Positions 24,941 through 32,571 of a DNA stretch of 46,342 nucleotides are shown here, in pieces. The stretch lies in the NCBI GenBank assembly GCA_026393275.1, contig JAPLAM010000075.1, positions 1-46,342 on the forward strand, written 5' to 3'. Within the stretch, counting starts at the first letter, position 1. Each line of letters begins with the position of its first letter. Origin of the DNA: Arthrobacter sp. (GTDB taxonomy: Bacteria > Actinomycetota > Actinomycetes > Actinomycetales > Micrococcaceae). Both the position numbers and the translations under genes were made by a program. A model generated the notes under the pieces. That model did not search any database and was not told where the DNA came from. It was given only the letters and a program-made list of their open reading frames with translations.

Positions 24941-26617
24941 TCACCCTTGAACGCCTGCAGTAGGCATCCATACATCGGCCCGTGAGAGGGCCTCCTTCAG
25001 TTCCCGGCCGCCGGCCTTTTCCAGCAACTCAGAATTGCCGACGACGATGAGGAGACTGCGGGCCCGGGAAAGACCGACATAGAGCTGCTCGGCTGCACGG
25101 CTTAGATCCTTGAAGCCGTTGACGCAGAGAACAATCACAGACCGTTCCAAGCCCTTGAAGCCCAAAACGTGGCCGTAGAACTCGCTGTCGTTTGCATGGA
25201 ACTCGCGCCAGTAGTCAGCGGTGGTGCCGTTCTCGAAAAATTCCTTGTGGATGGGGTGACGATCTTTCGTCGTCAGCATCGCAATCTGGTTGTTCGCCCA
25301 TCCCTCCTCGATCAGCGCGTCGATGCAGTCTCCGGCGACGTCGAGGGCATCCTCAGTGGCGCACTCAACCCGGCGGACAGGAAGTCCGGTGCTGCCACGG
25401 GGCGTGAAGTGGTCACCCGCAAAAGACCTGAACGTCTCCGCGATCTTCCGTGTATTGCGGAGATTCTCATCGATATGGATCGTCACCAGGTCTTCTAGCG
25501 GGCTTGCGCCACCGGTCGAAGGGTTGCTCCAGCGGCGGTAGACGTCCTGGTGGTCGTCCAGGAAGGCATAGATCTCGGCGTCGTCCGTGGCGGTGGCAAG
25601 CAGCGCCTCCCACCAGAGCGGAGCGAAATCCTGGGCTTCGTCAATGACCACCGCATCCAGCCGCTGCTGGGGCTGTAGTCCGACCGCAAGCTCCTTGAGT
25701 AACTGGGGCAGTTCCTCTTCGAAGTAGGCGGGCCCCGTGCCATCCGGCACCCCCAAGCGCCGGGCATATTCATGGAACTCGCCGGTGAATTGGGGCTGGG
25801 CATGACGCCAGTTGGACACCCGGTCCTGTAGATACTGGCTGAGGCCCTTGTTGTAGCTAAACAGCCCGACTCGTTTGCCCTGTTTGCACAGCAGTCGGGC
25901 CTTCTCGATGGCCAGCCACGTCTTGCCGCTGCCCGCGCCACCGACGAATCGGACCCTGGGGAGGGAACGGGTGGCCTTCAAGAGCACCGACTGGCGTTCG
26001 GTGAGGTGGTCCTGGGCGTCTTCCTGCTCTTTCGGGTCCAGTAGTTGCTTATCCCTTCCCAGCGTTCCGTTGAGCACGCGGACGATGCGCTCCATGAACG
26101 CGGGCGCTAGCGGAGAAGCGCCGCCTCCTTCGCGCTCGATAGCGGTCCGGACCAGTTCGGCCGCTGACACCGTGTCTTCCCGGTCCAGGACAAGCGACCG
26201 CGGGCAGCCCGCCATCTCCCACGTCCGGGGAACGTCGGTGTAGGGGAGGCTGACCATGTAGGCGAAGCGGCTCGTCAGCGGTGTGCCCAGTTGGCGGCCG
26301 ATCCAGTTCTTGAAGGCGTGGAGCGAGCCCTGCGACTGGGCGACGGGACTCTGAATCTTGTGGACACCGGACCTGTCCGACTGCGTCCATTGCCCGTTGT
26401 CGACGGAGATACGGCCGCCCTTGACCTCAATGGCGGCCATGCCAACACCGGGCCACAGAACAAGGATGTCGATCTCGTGTTCTGCCCGTCCGTCCCGCAC
26501 CTGGACCGAGTGGGCCAAAACGGCGTCGTCCGGGAGGCTTTCTTTCAGGGCGTCCCAAGCAACCTTCTCAGCGATCTGACCATCGCCGAAGAGGGGTTCG
26601 CTTGGAATGCATCTCAC
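24941..26617 (-). CDS. NERD nuclease domain fused to an SF1 (UvrD-like) helicase
   Basis: The 558-residue product begins with a NERD domain. Its nuclease pattern is E48-x-D50 in EHEIDILVLW, then E64-V-K66 in AAIEVKGGRI. An SF1 helicase follows: Walker A GGAGSGKTW (226-234), motif II VVIDEAQDF (DEAQD 326-330), the motif III-like FLDDHQDVYRR, IHIDENLRNT, and the C-terminal GFKGLERSVIVL and LYVGLSRARSLLIVVG near ~520 (motifs V and VI). NERD-helicase proteins recur in defence islands and on plasmids. Its ATG overlaps the stop of the glycosylase-like gene by four bases, so the two are made together. The protein is probably cytosolic and acts on invading or damaged DNA. Confidence 0.85.
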   Translation of the reverse strand: MRCIPSEPLFGDGQIAEKVAWDALKESLPDDAVLAHSVQVRDGRAEHEIDILVLWPGVGMAAIEVKGGRISVDNGQWTQSDRSGVHKIQSPVAQSQGSLHAFKNWIGRQLGTPLTSRFAYMVSLPYTDVPRTWEMAGCPRSLVLDREDTVSAAELVRTAIEREGGGASPLAPAFMERIVRVLNGTLGRDKQLLDPKEQEDAQDHLTERQSVLLKATRSLPRVRFVGGAGSGKTWLAIEKARLLCKQGKRVGLFSYNKGLSQYLQDRVSNWRHAQPQFTGEFHEYARRLGVPDGTGPAYFEEELPQLLKELAVGLQPQQRLDAVVIDEAQDFAPLWWEALLATATDDAEIYAFLDDHQDVYRRWSNPSTGGASPLEDLVTIHIDENLRNTRKIAETFRSFAGDHFTPRGSTGLPVRRVECATEDALDVAGDCIDALIEEGWANNQIAMLTTKDRHPIHKEFFENGTTADYWREFHANDSEFYGHVLGFKGLERSVIVLCVNGFKDLSRAAEQLYVGLSRARSLLIVVGNSELLEKAGGRELKEALSRADVWMPTAGVQG

Positions 26618-27477
26618 AGCTGCCCCCGAGCTGCGTTCCGAATGCGCTCAATGTCCTCAGGATACTGGGTCTCCAGCGCCGCGGAGCCGCCGCGTGCTCC
26701 CGGGTGCTTGATGAAGCATACGAGCCTCGTGCTGTCACCGATTTGCAACGGAAAGATGTTTTGACTTGCATCGGGCAGACCGTCAAGGCTGTGTTTGCCG
26801 AACTTGGGCTTGCCAGCCAGCGCTTGCTGATGCGCCGCTCGGAAGGCGTTCGCGGCCTTTCCGCCGACGACGACGACGAGGCTCGCGGTGGACGCCGCCA
26901 GGATCCGGTCCATGTGCCGCGTCGAACAATGCAGTGCAGCCTCGGGGACGCCCTGTTCGTTGTTGGACTTGCAGTGGACAACTTCGGTCATCACGGCTGC
27001 GTCGTACCAGGCAATGTCCGGACCCAGCAATGACTTCGTCTGCTTCTCAACCCAGCCCCAGTAGGGCTCAGGGGAACCGTACATGGGGCGCCCGTCCTTG
27101 GATGCCGCGTCGACTTTTCGATGCCGCCTCTCCTTCACCCAGCCGTTTTCCGAGTTGAACCGGTTGACCATAAAGTCAGCGATGTCGGAGTCGGCCCATC
27201 CCACGGTCGGGTACTTCTCAGCGTGCTGCTTTGAGGCCCATTTTGCGAGCGGGTTTCCGACGCTTATGGCAGGGTTGGAAGACAGATAGGCAATGCGGGC
27301 CGACTCAAGGTTTCCGGCCCACGCCTCCGGCACTTGAAACGGGCCGGGATGCGCGTCCTGGGAATAGACAATCTTGTGACAAGGGTGGGTGCTGCCATCC
27401 GGAAACACAGAGTCGATCTCCGACAAGTCAGGACACCGGGCGACGCTCAAAGCGAGTTGTTCAAGGTAAACGGGCAC
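26614..27477 (-). CDS. Uracil-DNA-glycosylase-superfamily-like protein
   Basis: The 287-residue product is not a standard UDG but has the superfamily's layout: an early strand plus turn RIAYLSSNPAISVGNPL (motif-1-like, 61-77), a central TEVVHCKSNNEQGVP segment, a buried strand VVVVGGKAANAF (201-212), and a late strand with CFIKHPGARGG (HPG 258-260) where UDGs carry their catalytic-loop His. The usual GQDPYH is absent; the motif-1 position reads SSNPA. The GTG start at 27477 follows an AGGGGGA box. It overlaps the NERD-helicase gene by four bases. A DNA-base-removing or modified-base-sensing role is inferred from fold only; a non-enzymatic relative is possible. Confidence 0.55.
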   Translation of the reverse strand: MPVYLEQLALSVARCPDLSEIDSVFPDGSTHPCHKIVYSQDAHPGPFQVPEAWAGNLESARIAYLSSNPAISVGNPLAKWASKQHAEKYPTVGWADSDIADFMVNRFNSENGWVKERRHRKVDAASKDGRPMYGSPEPYWGWVEKQTKSLLGPDIAWYDAAVMTEVVHCKSNNEQGVPEAALHCSTRHMDRILAASTASLVVVVGGKAANAFRAAHQQALAGKPKFGKHSLDGLPDASQNIFPLQIGDSTRLVCFIKHPGARGGSAALETQYPEDIERIRNAARGQL

Positions 27478-27540
27478 TATTTTCCCCCTGCATTAGCCGC
27501 GTACGGCCGGTTGACTTCCCGGCCCTGCAATTTGCTCAGC

Positions 27541-29034
27541 CTATTGGCTCGCTTGAAGATTCTTCAGCAACCCCAGAAACAACCCATTCGGGTTCGCGCC
27601 CGGCAGCACCCGCCGCAGGTCCTTTAGCGCCGCCAGCGGGGTAATCCCCGCAGCCTGCGCTCCGTACAGCGCCGCCACAGTGGGCGTCCGGGACTCTGCC
27701 CGGACGCAGTGCAGCAGCACGGTCTTGCCCTCGGCGCGGAAGCGCTCGACGGCGGCCGCCGCGTCCCGCAGCACAAACGCGGCGTGCGCGTTGTCCTCCC
27801 CGAGAGGTGAGTCGACAACCCAGAACGCGGCGTGGTCTTCCGTCGCCACACCGGGCAGAACGGAAGTCCCCAGCCGGCACAGCGACACCACGGCGTCGAT
27901 CCCCAGCTCGGCCACGCGCGAAAGCGATCCGACGCCGCCCAGCCAGACGCCGTCGTCGTGCGGGTGCTGGACCAGGGCGTCGGTGCGGCCCCACATGCTG
28001 TAGTCGTGGCGCTCGGCGCGCGGCCAAGCATCGGGCCGGTGCCCTTCGCCGCGGCCCAGCTCCATCCCGAGCATCATCAGGTCGCGGGCCCGGAGCCCGG
28101 GCCAGCCGTGCAGGCGGCGCCGCCATTCGAATGGTACGGCCGTGTAGCCGTAGGCCGCGCCGAGCAGGCCGCCCGCGATGGCCGCGACGGTGTCGGTGTC
28201 CCGGCCGCCGCGGACCGCCTCCTCCAGCGCCGCCCGCAGGTGCGCCGGGCCGGAGGCGGTCAATCCCGCGAAATGGATGGCGCTCCAGGCGCCCTGGAAG
28301 GCCTCGACCACCCAGCCGTTACGGGTAAAGTCCCTCGGCCGGGACCGCTCGGCACCCTCAATCCGCTCCAGCCACAGCGCGGCCCGCTCCGGCGGCAGCA
28401 GTGCCAGGCCCACCCGGACATCGAGCCGCCCGGTCAGGACCGCCTCCCGGATGGCCACGCACCAGAGGCCGCAGGCTTCCTGCGCATCCGGGTCGGCGTG
28501 CCTCAGGGCGCTGAGCACCCCGGCCTCGGCCATCAACGACGCCGGATCCCGGTCGAGGTAGGCCAGCGCCAGCGGAGCGGTGCGCATCAGGGAGCCGTTG
28601 CCGGCGCTCCGGCCGGCGCGGGTGTGGAAGTCCGCGGCCGCGGCACTGAAATCGGCGGCATCGATGTCGCGTCTGTCCGCAGCGGAAGCCAGCCGGCGGG
28701 CGGCGGCGATGACGGCCCTTGTCTGGGCGCCCACATCCTTGGCCTCGGCGGCCCATGCCGTCCAGGCCCGGACCACCATGGTGAGCGCCGCGGGGGAGGA
28801 GGATCCGACGTCGGACGCTGCCTCCAGCATCGCCTGGGCGATCGGGACGGCCATGGAGGTGTCGTCGGTCCACTCGGCCGGCGCGAACCCGAACGGTCCG
28901 CCGCCCTTCATGGTGACTTCGGTGCCATCCGGCAGCGGCGCGCCGAACTCGTAGCCGGCGCCGAGGGCGTCGCCGGCGGCCAGAGCCACGAGGACGCCGG
29001 CCGCGCGGTCATTCTGCAAGGGGGTCAGTTTCAT
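27541..29034 (-). CDS. ADP-ribosylglycohydrolase fused to a Cys-based (dual-specificity-like) phosphatase
   Basis: The 497-residue protein has two enzymes. Residues ~5-300 are a DraG-type ADP-ribosylglycohydrolase: AAGVLVALAAGDALG, the Mg-binding WTDDTSMA (55-62), and GGRDTDTVAAIAGGLLGA (RDTDT 278-282) with the second metal cluster. Residues ~350-497 are a rhodanese/phosphatase-fold domain with the HCVRAESRT active-site loop (H442, C443, R449). Such fusions belong to predicted NAD/ADP-ribose recycling or signalling systems. The ATG overlaps the stop of the ARPP-1-like gene by four bases. The whole unit is probably controlled by the divergent NrtR-type gene. Confidence 0.85.
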   Translation of the reverse strand: MKLTPLQNDRAAGVLVALAAGDALGAGYEFGAPLPDGTEVTMKGGGPFGFAPAEWTDDTSMAVPIAQAMLEAASDVGSSSPAALTMVVRAWTAWAAEAKDVGAQTRAVIAAARRLASAADRRDIDAADFSAAAADFHTRAGRSAGNGSLMRTAPLALAYLDRDPASLMAEAGVLSALRHADPDAQEACGLWCVAIREAVLTGRLDVRVGLALLPPERAALWLERIEGAERSRPRDFTRNGWVVEAFQGAWSAIHFAGLTASGPAHLRAALEEAVRGGRDTDTVAAIAGGLLGAAYGYTAVPFEWRRRLHGWPGLRARDLMMLGMELGRGEGHRPDAWPRAERHDYSMWGRTDALVQHPHDDGVWLGGVGSLSRVAELGIDAVVSLCRLGTSVLPGVATEDHAAFWVVDSPLGEDNAHAAFVLRDAAAAVERFRAEGKTVLLHCVRAESRTPTVAALYGAQAAGITPLAALKDLRRVLPGANPNGLFLGLLKNLQASQ

Positions 29035-29990
29035 GCCATCTCCATCAGGGGGTGGTGGGTGTTCCAGCCGGTCAGGTGGGCCAGCTGGGGACGGCGGGTG
29101 GGAAGTTCGACGGCGATGCCCGCGGCGGACACCGGGCCGGCGGCGCGGGAGACATTGCGGCTCCGGAGCGCGCCGTGGTTCCGTACTTCGACCGCCGCGG
29201 TGCCGCCGTCGAACGCGCCGAAGTCCATCGCCTGGACGCGGGCGGCGAAGTCGCGGGCCCGCTGGCCCGGCATGGGACCGGAGGCCAGCGCCTGGGGTGG
29301 GAGGAGCTCCAGGTCCAGCAGCGCGGAGTCGATCAGCTGGCGGTAGTGTCGGCGGAAAAGCGTGCCGGTGCCGAAGACCTCCAGAAGCAGCGGCTGCGTG
29401 CCCAGACCGATGACGACGCCGCGCTGGCCCTCCAGCGGTGCCGGGGCAGCGGCGGCGGCGAAGCGGTTGTCCGCGTTGTCCTTGAACAGGTCCATGTGGT
29501 CCAGCAGGGAGCTGGTCACCGACGCGCCGCGGGCCGCGTCGAAGCGGCTGACCCGCTCCCAGATCCGGCCCTGGCGGTCGCCGCCGCGGCGGCCCTCGAG
29601 GCCGGTGGCCAGCTCGGACCAGACGTTGAGCGGTGCGCGCCGCGCCTGCCGGCGGTGGCTGGACTGGCCGGCTTCCCAGCGGCCGGCCTCGACGCAGAAG
29701 GTGTCGATGTCGCGGGTTTCGCCGGGGCCCAGGACGACGTCGCGGGCGCAGGTCCGGTGCTGCTGGCCGCCTTCGAGCAGCTCGCCTTCCAGCAGCAGCG
29801 CCGGGTGCGGACCGTTGTTGGTGACGGTGAGCCGGGCGACCTGGGGACCGCTGGCGAGTTCGGTGACGGCGACGTCGGCGTGGGTGCCGGTGCTGATCCC
29901 GAGGCTGCCGGAGCCGGCCGTCCAGATGGGGAAGATGCTGAGCGGGCCGAGCCTGCTGCCGGCGCCGACGTGGAGCTGGGGGACTTTCAT
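29031..29990 (-). CDS. ARPP-1-like (DUF6569-type) protein
   Basis: The 319-residue product resembles the ARPP-1 family, named for its association with ADP-ribosylglycohydrolase and rhodanese/phosphatase proteins. Characteristic parts are FPIWTAG near the N-terminus, LTVTNNGPHPALLLEGELLEGGQQ, ARDVVLGPGETRDIDTFCVEAGRW, SSLLDHMDLFKDNADNRFAAA and VVIGLGTQPLLLEVFG. Its biochemical activity is not established. It is the first gene of the operon; GGAGG at 29996-30000 precedes the ATG. It overlaps the glycohydrolase-phosphatase gene, so the two are stoichiometrically linked. Confidence 0.7.
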   Translation of the reverse strand: MKVPQLHVGAGSRLGPLSIFPIWTAGSGSLGISTGTHADVAVTELASGPQVARLTVTNNGPHPALLLEGELLEGGQQHRTCARDVVLGPGETRDIDTFCVEAGRWEAGQSSHRRQARRAPLNVWSELATGLEGRRGGDRQGRIWERVSRFDAARGASVTSSLLDHMDLFKDNADNRFAAAAAPAPLEGQRGVVIGLGTQPLLLEVFGTGTLFRRHYRQLIDSALLDLELLPPQALASGPMPGQRARDFAARVQAMDFGAFDGGTAAVEVRNHGALRSRNVSRAAGPVSAAGIAVELPTRRPQLAHLTGWNTHHPLMEMA

Positions 29991-30019
29991 GGGAACCTCC
30001 GATTGATTTAGATCATTTC

Positions 30020-30063
30020 TGCGCTAATTGCTTCCAGTATGCACGGCTTGCATCTTTAGCGCA
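30020..30063. promoter_or_regulatory. Palindromic operator region between the ARPP operon and the NrtR-type gene
   Basis: The 93-base divergent gap is AT-rich and holds two inverted repeats: TGCGCTAA (30020-30027) against TTAGCGCA (30056-30063), and inside it the exact palindrome ATGCA-CGGCT-TGCAT (30039-30053). Related CAATA and TGCA elements lie around 30061-30073. NrtR regulators bind palindromes in such divergent regions, so these are the natural candidates. Confidence 0.6.
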
Positions 30064-30083
30064 ATACTGCAATAAATAATCCT

Positions 30084-30755
30084 GTGAAGGATTCCCAGAA
30101 CGGCCCCGGAACGTCCCTGATCGACTACCCGCGCCCCTCGGTGGCGGTGGATACGGCGGTGTTGACGGTGGCGGACGGGTCCGTCTGCGTGCTGCTGGTG
30201 CGCCGCGCGGAGGATCACCAGCACGGGCGGTGGGCGCTGCCCGGCACCTTCCTGCGGGAGCGCGAGACCCTAGCGGACGCGGTGCTGCGCTGCCTCCGGG
30301 AGAAGGCCGGGATCTCCGGGCGGGTGCCGCGCCAGCTGCAGGTCTTCGACGACCCGGCGCGAGACGACCGCGGCTGGGTGCTGTCGGTGGCGCACGTGGA
30401 CGTGGTGCCGCTGGCAGCGTTGGAAGAGGCGCTAGCGTCCGACGGCGTCCGGCTGGCCTTCGTGACGAGGGAACCGGAACTGATCGCCGGGCTGCCCTAT
30501 GGCCATGCGGACATCGTGGCGAAGGCGGTGGCGTGGCTGCGCGCTGCCTACGCGGAGGCGCCGGACCCGGGGGAGCTGCTGGCTGAACCGTTCACGCTGA
30601 AGGACCTGCGGGAGCTGCACGAAACGGTGGCAGGATCGATGTTGATGCGCGATACGTTCCGGCGGTTCATGGAGCCGAAGCTGCAGGGGACCGGACAGAT
30701 GTCCGACGGGACGCGGGGGAGGCCGTCGCGGCTGTGGGTGCGGGACAAGTCGTAG
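30084..30755 (+). CDS. NrtR-type Nudix-domain transcriptional regulator
   Basis: The 223-residue product combines an N-terminal Nudix-like domain (AVLTVADGSVCVLLVRRA, HGRWALPGTFLRERETLADA, LREKAGISG) with a C-terminal winged helix (FTLKDLRELHETVAGSMLMR, DTFRRFMEPKLQGTG, SRLWV), as in NrtR. The Nudix box departs from GX5EX7REUXEEXGU (the region reads GTFLRERETLADAVLRCLREKAGI), consistent with ligand binding rather than hydrolysis. NrtR proteins sense ADP-ribose and control NAD metabolism operons. It is divergent from the ARPP-1/glycohydrolase operon, its likely target. The GTG start has no clear ribosome-binding site. Confidence 0.82.
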   Translation: MKDSQNGPGTSLIDYPRPSVAVDTAVLTVADGSVCVLLVRRAEDHQHGRWALPGTFLRERETLADAVLRCLREKAGISGRVPRQLQVFDDPARDDRGWVLSVAHVDVVPLAALEEALASDGVRLAFVTREPELIAGLPYGHADIVAKAVAWLRAAYAEAPDPGELLAEPFTLKDLRELHETVAGSMLMRDTFRRFMEPKLQGTGQMSDGTRGRPSRLWVRDKS

Positions 30756-30883
30756 CCATCACGAACCTGCCAGTTCGCGCAGGCGATCCAAGACTGACAG
30801 GGATGCGAGGGTCCTGCACGTCCTACGGCGGCCATATGATTTCATTTTCATTGGACGATCCAAAGCGCGGGGCATAAGGACCT

Positions 30884-32173
30884 TCACAAACCGGCCGAGT
30901 TGCCATGCCTTTGACGATGAAATTGGAAGTTCACGGCGGTAGCGTCTGAAAAAGCGAGACAACGGGCTCCCGAAAGAGATTTCAGCACCTGCTCCAGCGC
31001 CGGATCGACTGTCGACGCTGGTCGTACCCGTCCATCGATATCAACCGTAATGTAGCCGAGCTCGAACAAAGCATCACATCCCAGAGAGCACGCGAGCATG
31101 GCGGCTGCATCGAAATCGAGCCGACCGGCTTCGTCTGTCTCCGAGCGAAGTTTAATGTGTGCCGCGATCAGCAGGTTCTCGGGGAGGACTCGGCCGCATA
31201 TCGCGCACCGGCTACCGAATCGGTCCAGAAGCGCCTGCCTAAGGTAGCGCTGCTCCGCGCGATGGAACGCCGTGCCGGCTATGTCCGTGGTCATGAAGTT
31301 TCGTGATCTGCGGGTGGCCGCTGCGCCTTCAGCCTGCAGGAGTTTCTGGAGTGTCCCAATGGCAAGGGATCCACCACACAAGTAATTGGATAGGGGACCG
31401 CCGATCGTCGGCGGAATCGGCGCGATGTAGCCCCTTCCGGGATTTCCGGTGCTGTTCATAGGGCCGACCCCGGCGGGGAAGACCGATCTTAGGGCGTCGA
31501 GTCCGACTTCCATGTCAACAATGCAGGGCTCGACAAGTACGAGCGTGCCGTGTGGATATCCATCAATGGGTTGATATCCAGGCGGACGGTTCGCACTGAC
31601 TCCCTCAGCAACGACTATGGAGACAGCGCGGAGCTGCTGTGAGGCATAGTGAAATACGTGGTCACCGGGCCGCATGAGGCGCAGAGCCTGCCAGTCTTCG
31701 TGACCGGGCTGCCCGTCGGCACGTACGTCGGGGGCCCAGAGAGAGCCCTGTTCGATCACAGTCGAATAGTTATTGCCCTGATTGGCCCACCAATATCCCG
31801 GACGGTCCGAAGCCGGAGTGACCGCGTTCGACTCATCGGGTGCCGAATCGGTGCCCAGTCCGGGCAAGTCAGCCAGTTGATCAGTGTCGATCCACGAGAC
31901 GTCGCAAGCATCGAGAATTCGTGTCGTGACGACCCCGCCAGAGAAATCGTCTGCGGTGAGCACGACCGGAGGATTGAGACAGCCCGCTGCGGCCGCCACC
32001 AATGCCTTGCTGTCGAAATGGTGTCCTGCAACGACTGCTAAAAATTTCTTCGCCGGCCGAAAGCCGTACTTTTGTCTCAAGCCGCTGCGTCCGATATGTA
32101 CGGCCTCGTCGATGGCCCTAGACATGGCCGACTGGAGCTCTGACTCGGAGTAACGGCCAAAGAAGATTGCCAT
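30884..32173 (-). CDS. EVE-like domain plus HNH endonuclease (predicted modification-dependent nuclease)
   Basis: The 429-residue product has three parts. Residues 1-~120 are an unassigned alpha/beta domain (AKKFLAVVAGHHFDSKALVAAA). Residues ~126-265 look like an EVE/YTH-type PUA-like domain (PGYWWANQGNNYSTVI, SLWAP, DWQALRLMRPGDHVFHYAS, RAVSIVVAEG), the modified-base reader of several restriction proteins. Residues ~320-380 are an HNH nuclease with a zinc-binding CAIC (C323/C326), AAHI (H339) and the second pair near C362/C366. This is the arrangement expected of a type IV enzyme that cuts DNA with modified bases. It stands alone on the - strand, convergent with the NrtR-type gene, with an AGGA box before the ATG. 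Confidence 0.75.
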   Translation of the reverse strand: MAIFFGRYSESELQSAMSRAIDEAVHIGRSGLRQKYGFRPAKKFLAVVAGHHFDSKALVAAAAGCLNPPVVLTADDFSGGVVTTRILDACDVSWIDTDQLADLPGLGTDSAPDESNAVTPASDRPGYWWANQGNNYSTVIEQGSLWAPDVRADGQPGHEDWQALRLMRPGDHVFHYASQQLRAVSIVVAEGVSANRPPGYQPIDGYPHGTLVLVEPCIVDMEVGLDALRSVFPAGVGPMNSTGNPGRGYIAPIPPTIGGPLSNYLCGGSLAIGTLQKLLQAEGAAATRRSRNFMTTDIAGTAFHRAEQRYLRQALLDRFGSRCAICGRVLPENLLIAAHIKLRSETDEAGRLDFDAAAMLACSLGCDALFELGYITVDIDGRVRPASTVDPALEQVLKSLSGARCLAFSDATAVNFQFHRQRHGNSAGL

Positions 32174-32571
32174 GTTCTGCTCCTCGTCCTGATGGTGGAA
32201 TTTAGCGGCGGCGCAACGCTTTTCCCAATTTCCGCGGTGCGGCTAGTATAGTCCGGCTCTCCGGCCTGATCTCTACTCAAAAATGCCGGTGGTGGAAGTT
32301 CTAGTTCAGCAGTCCTCGCAGGGAAAAGAGTGACATGGCTGAGCTGAACAACTTAAGGATGGACGACCCCACTTAGACCAATCAGTGAGCAGATCTGTGC
32401 GCATGGATAGAAAATTGTCGTGTACTCAACGCGAAAGTCGCTCAATCGTTCGCTCGGTAGCTACGGGCTATCAGAGGATCACGGTTTGAAATTTAGTGTT
32501 AGCAAATGGCGATGTTCCATTAGTGGGGTCTAAAGTTTGGCGTCCAGACGTGCACCCAATACCCTGGCGCA
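32174..32571. other. AT-richer divergent intergenic region
   Basis: About 400 bases between the EVE-HNH gene (- strand) and the SauUSI-like gene (+ strand). I see no protein or RNA gene. On the - strand TATACT at 32250-32245 could be a -10 box for the EVE-HNH gene, without a good -35. Composition is less GC-rich than the flanking genes, as expected for a shared regulatory region in acquired DNA. Confidence 0.35.

Noticed and set aside
27832..29346. A 504-codon open frame on the + strand
   Set aside because: It lies opposite the glycohydrolase-phosphatase gene with intact catalytic motifs; its translation is low-complexity Arg/Pro/Gly sequence.
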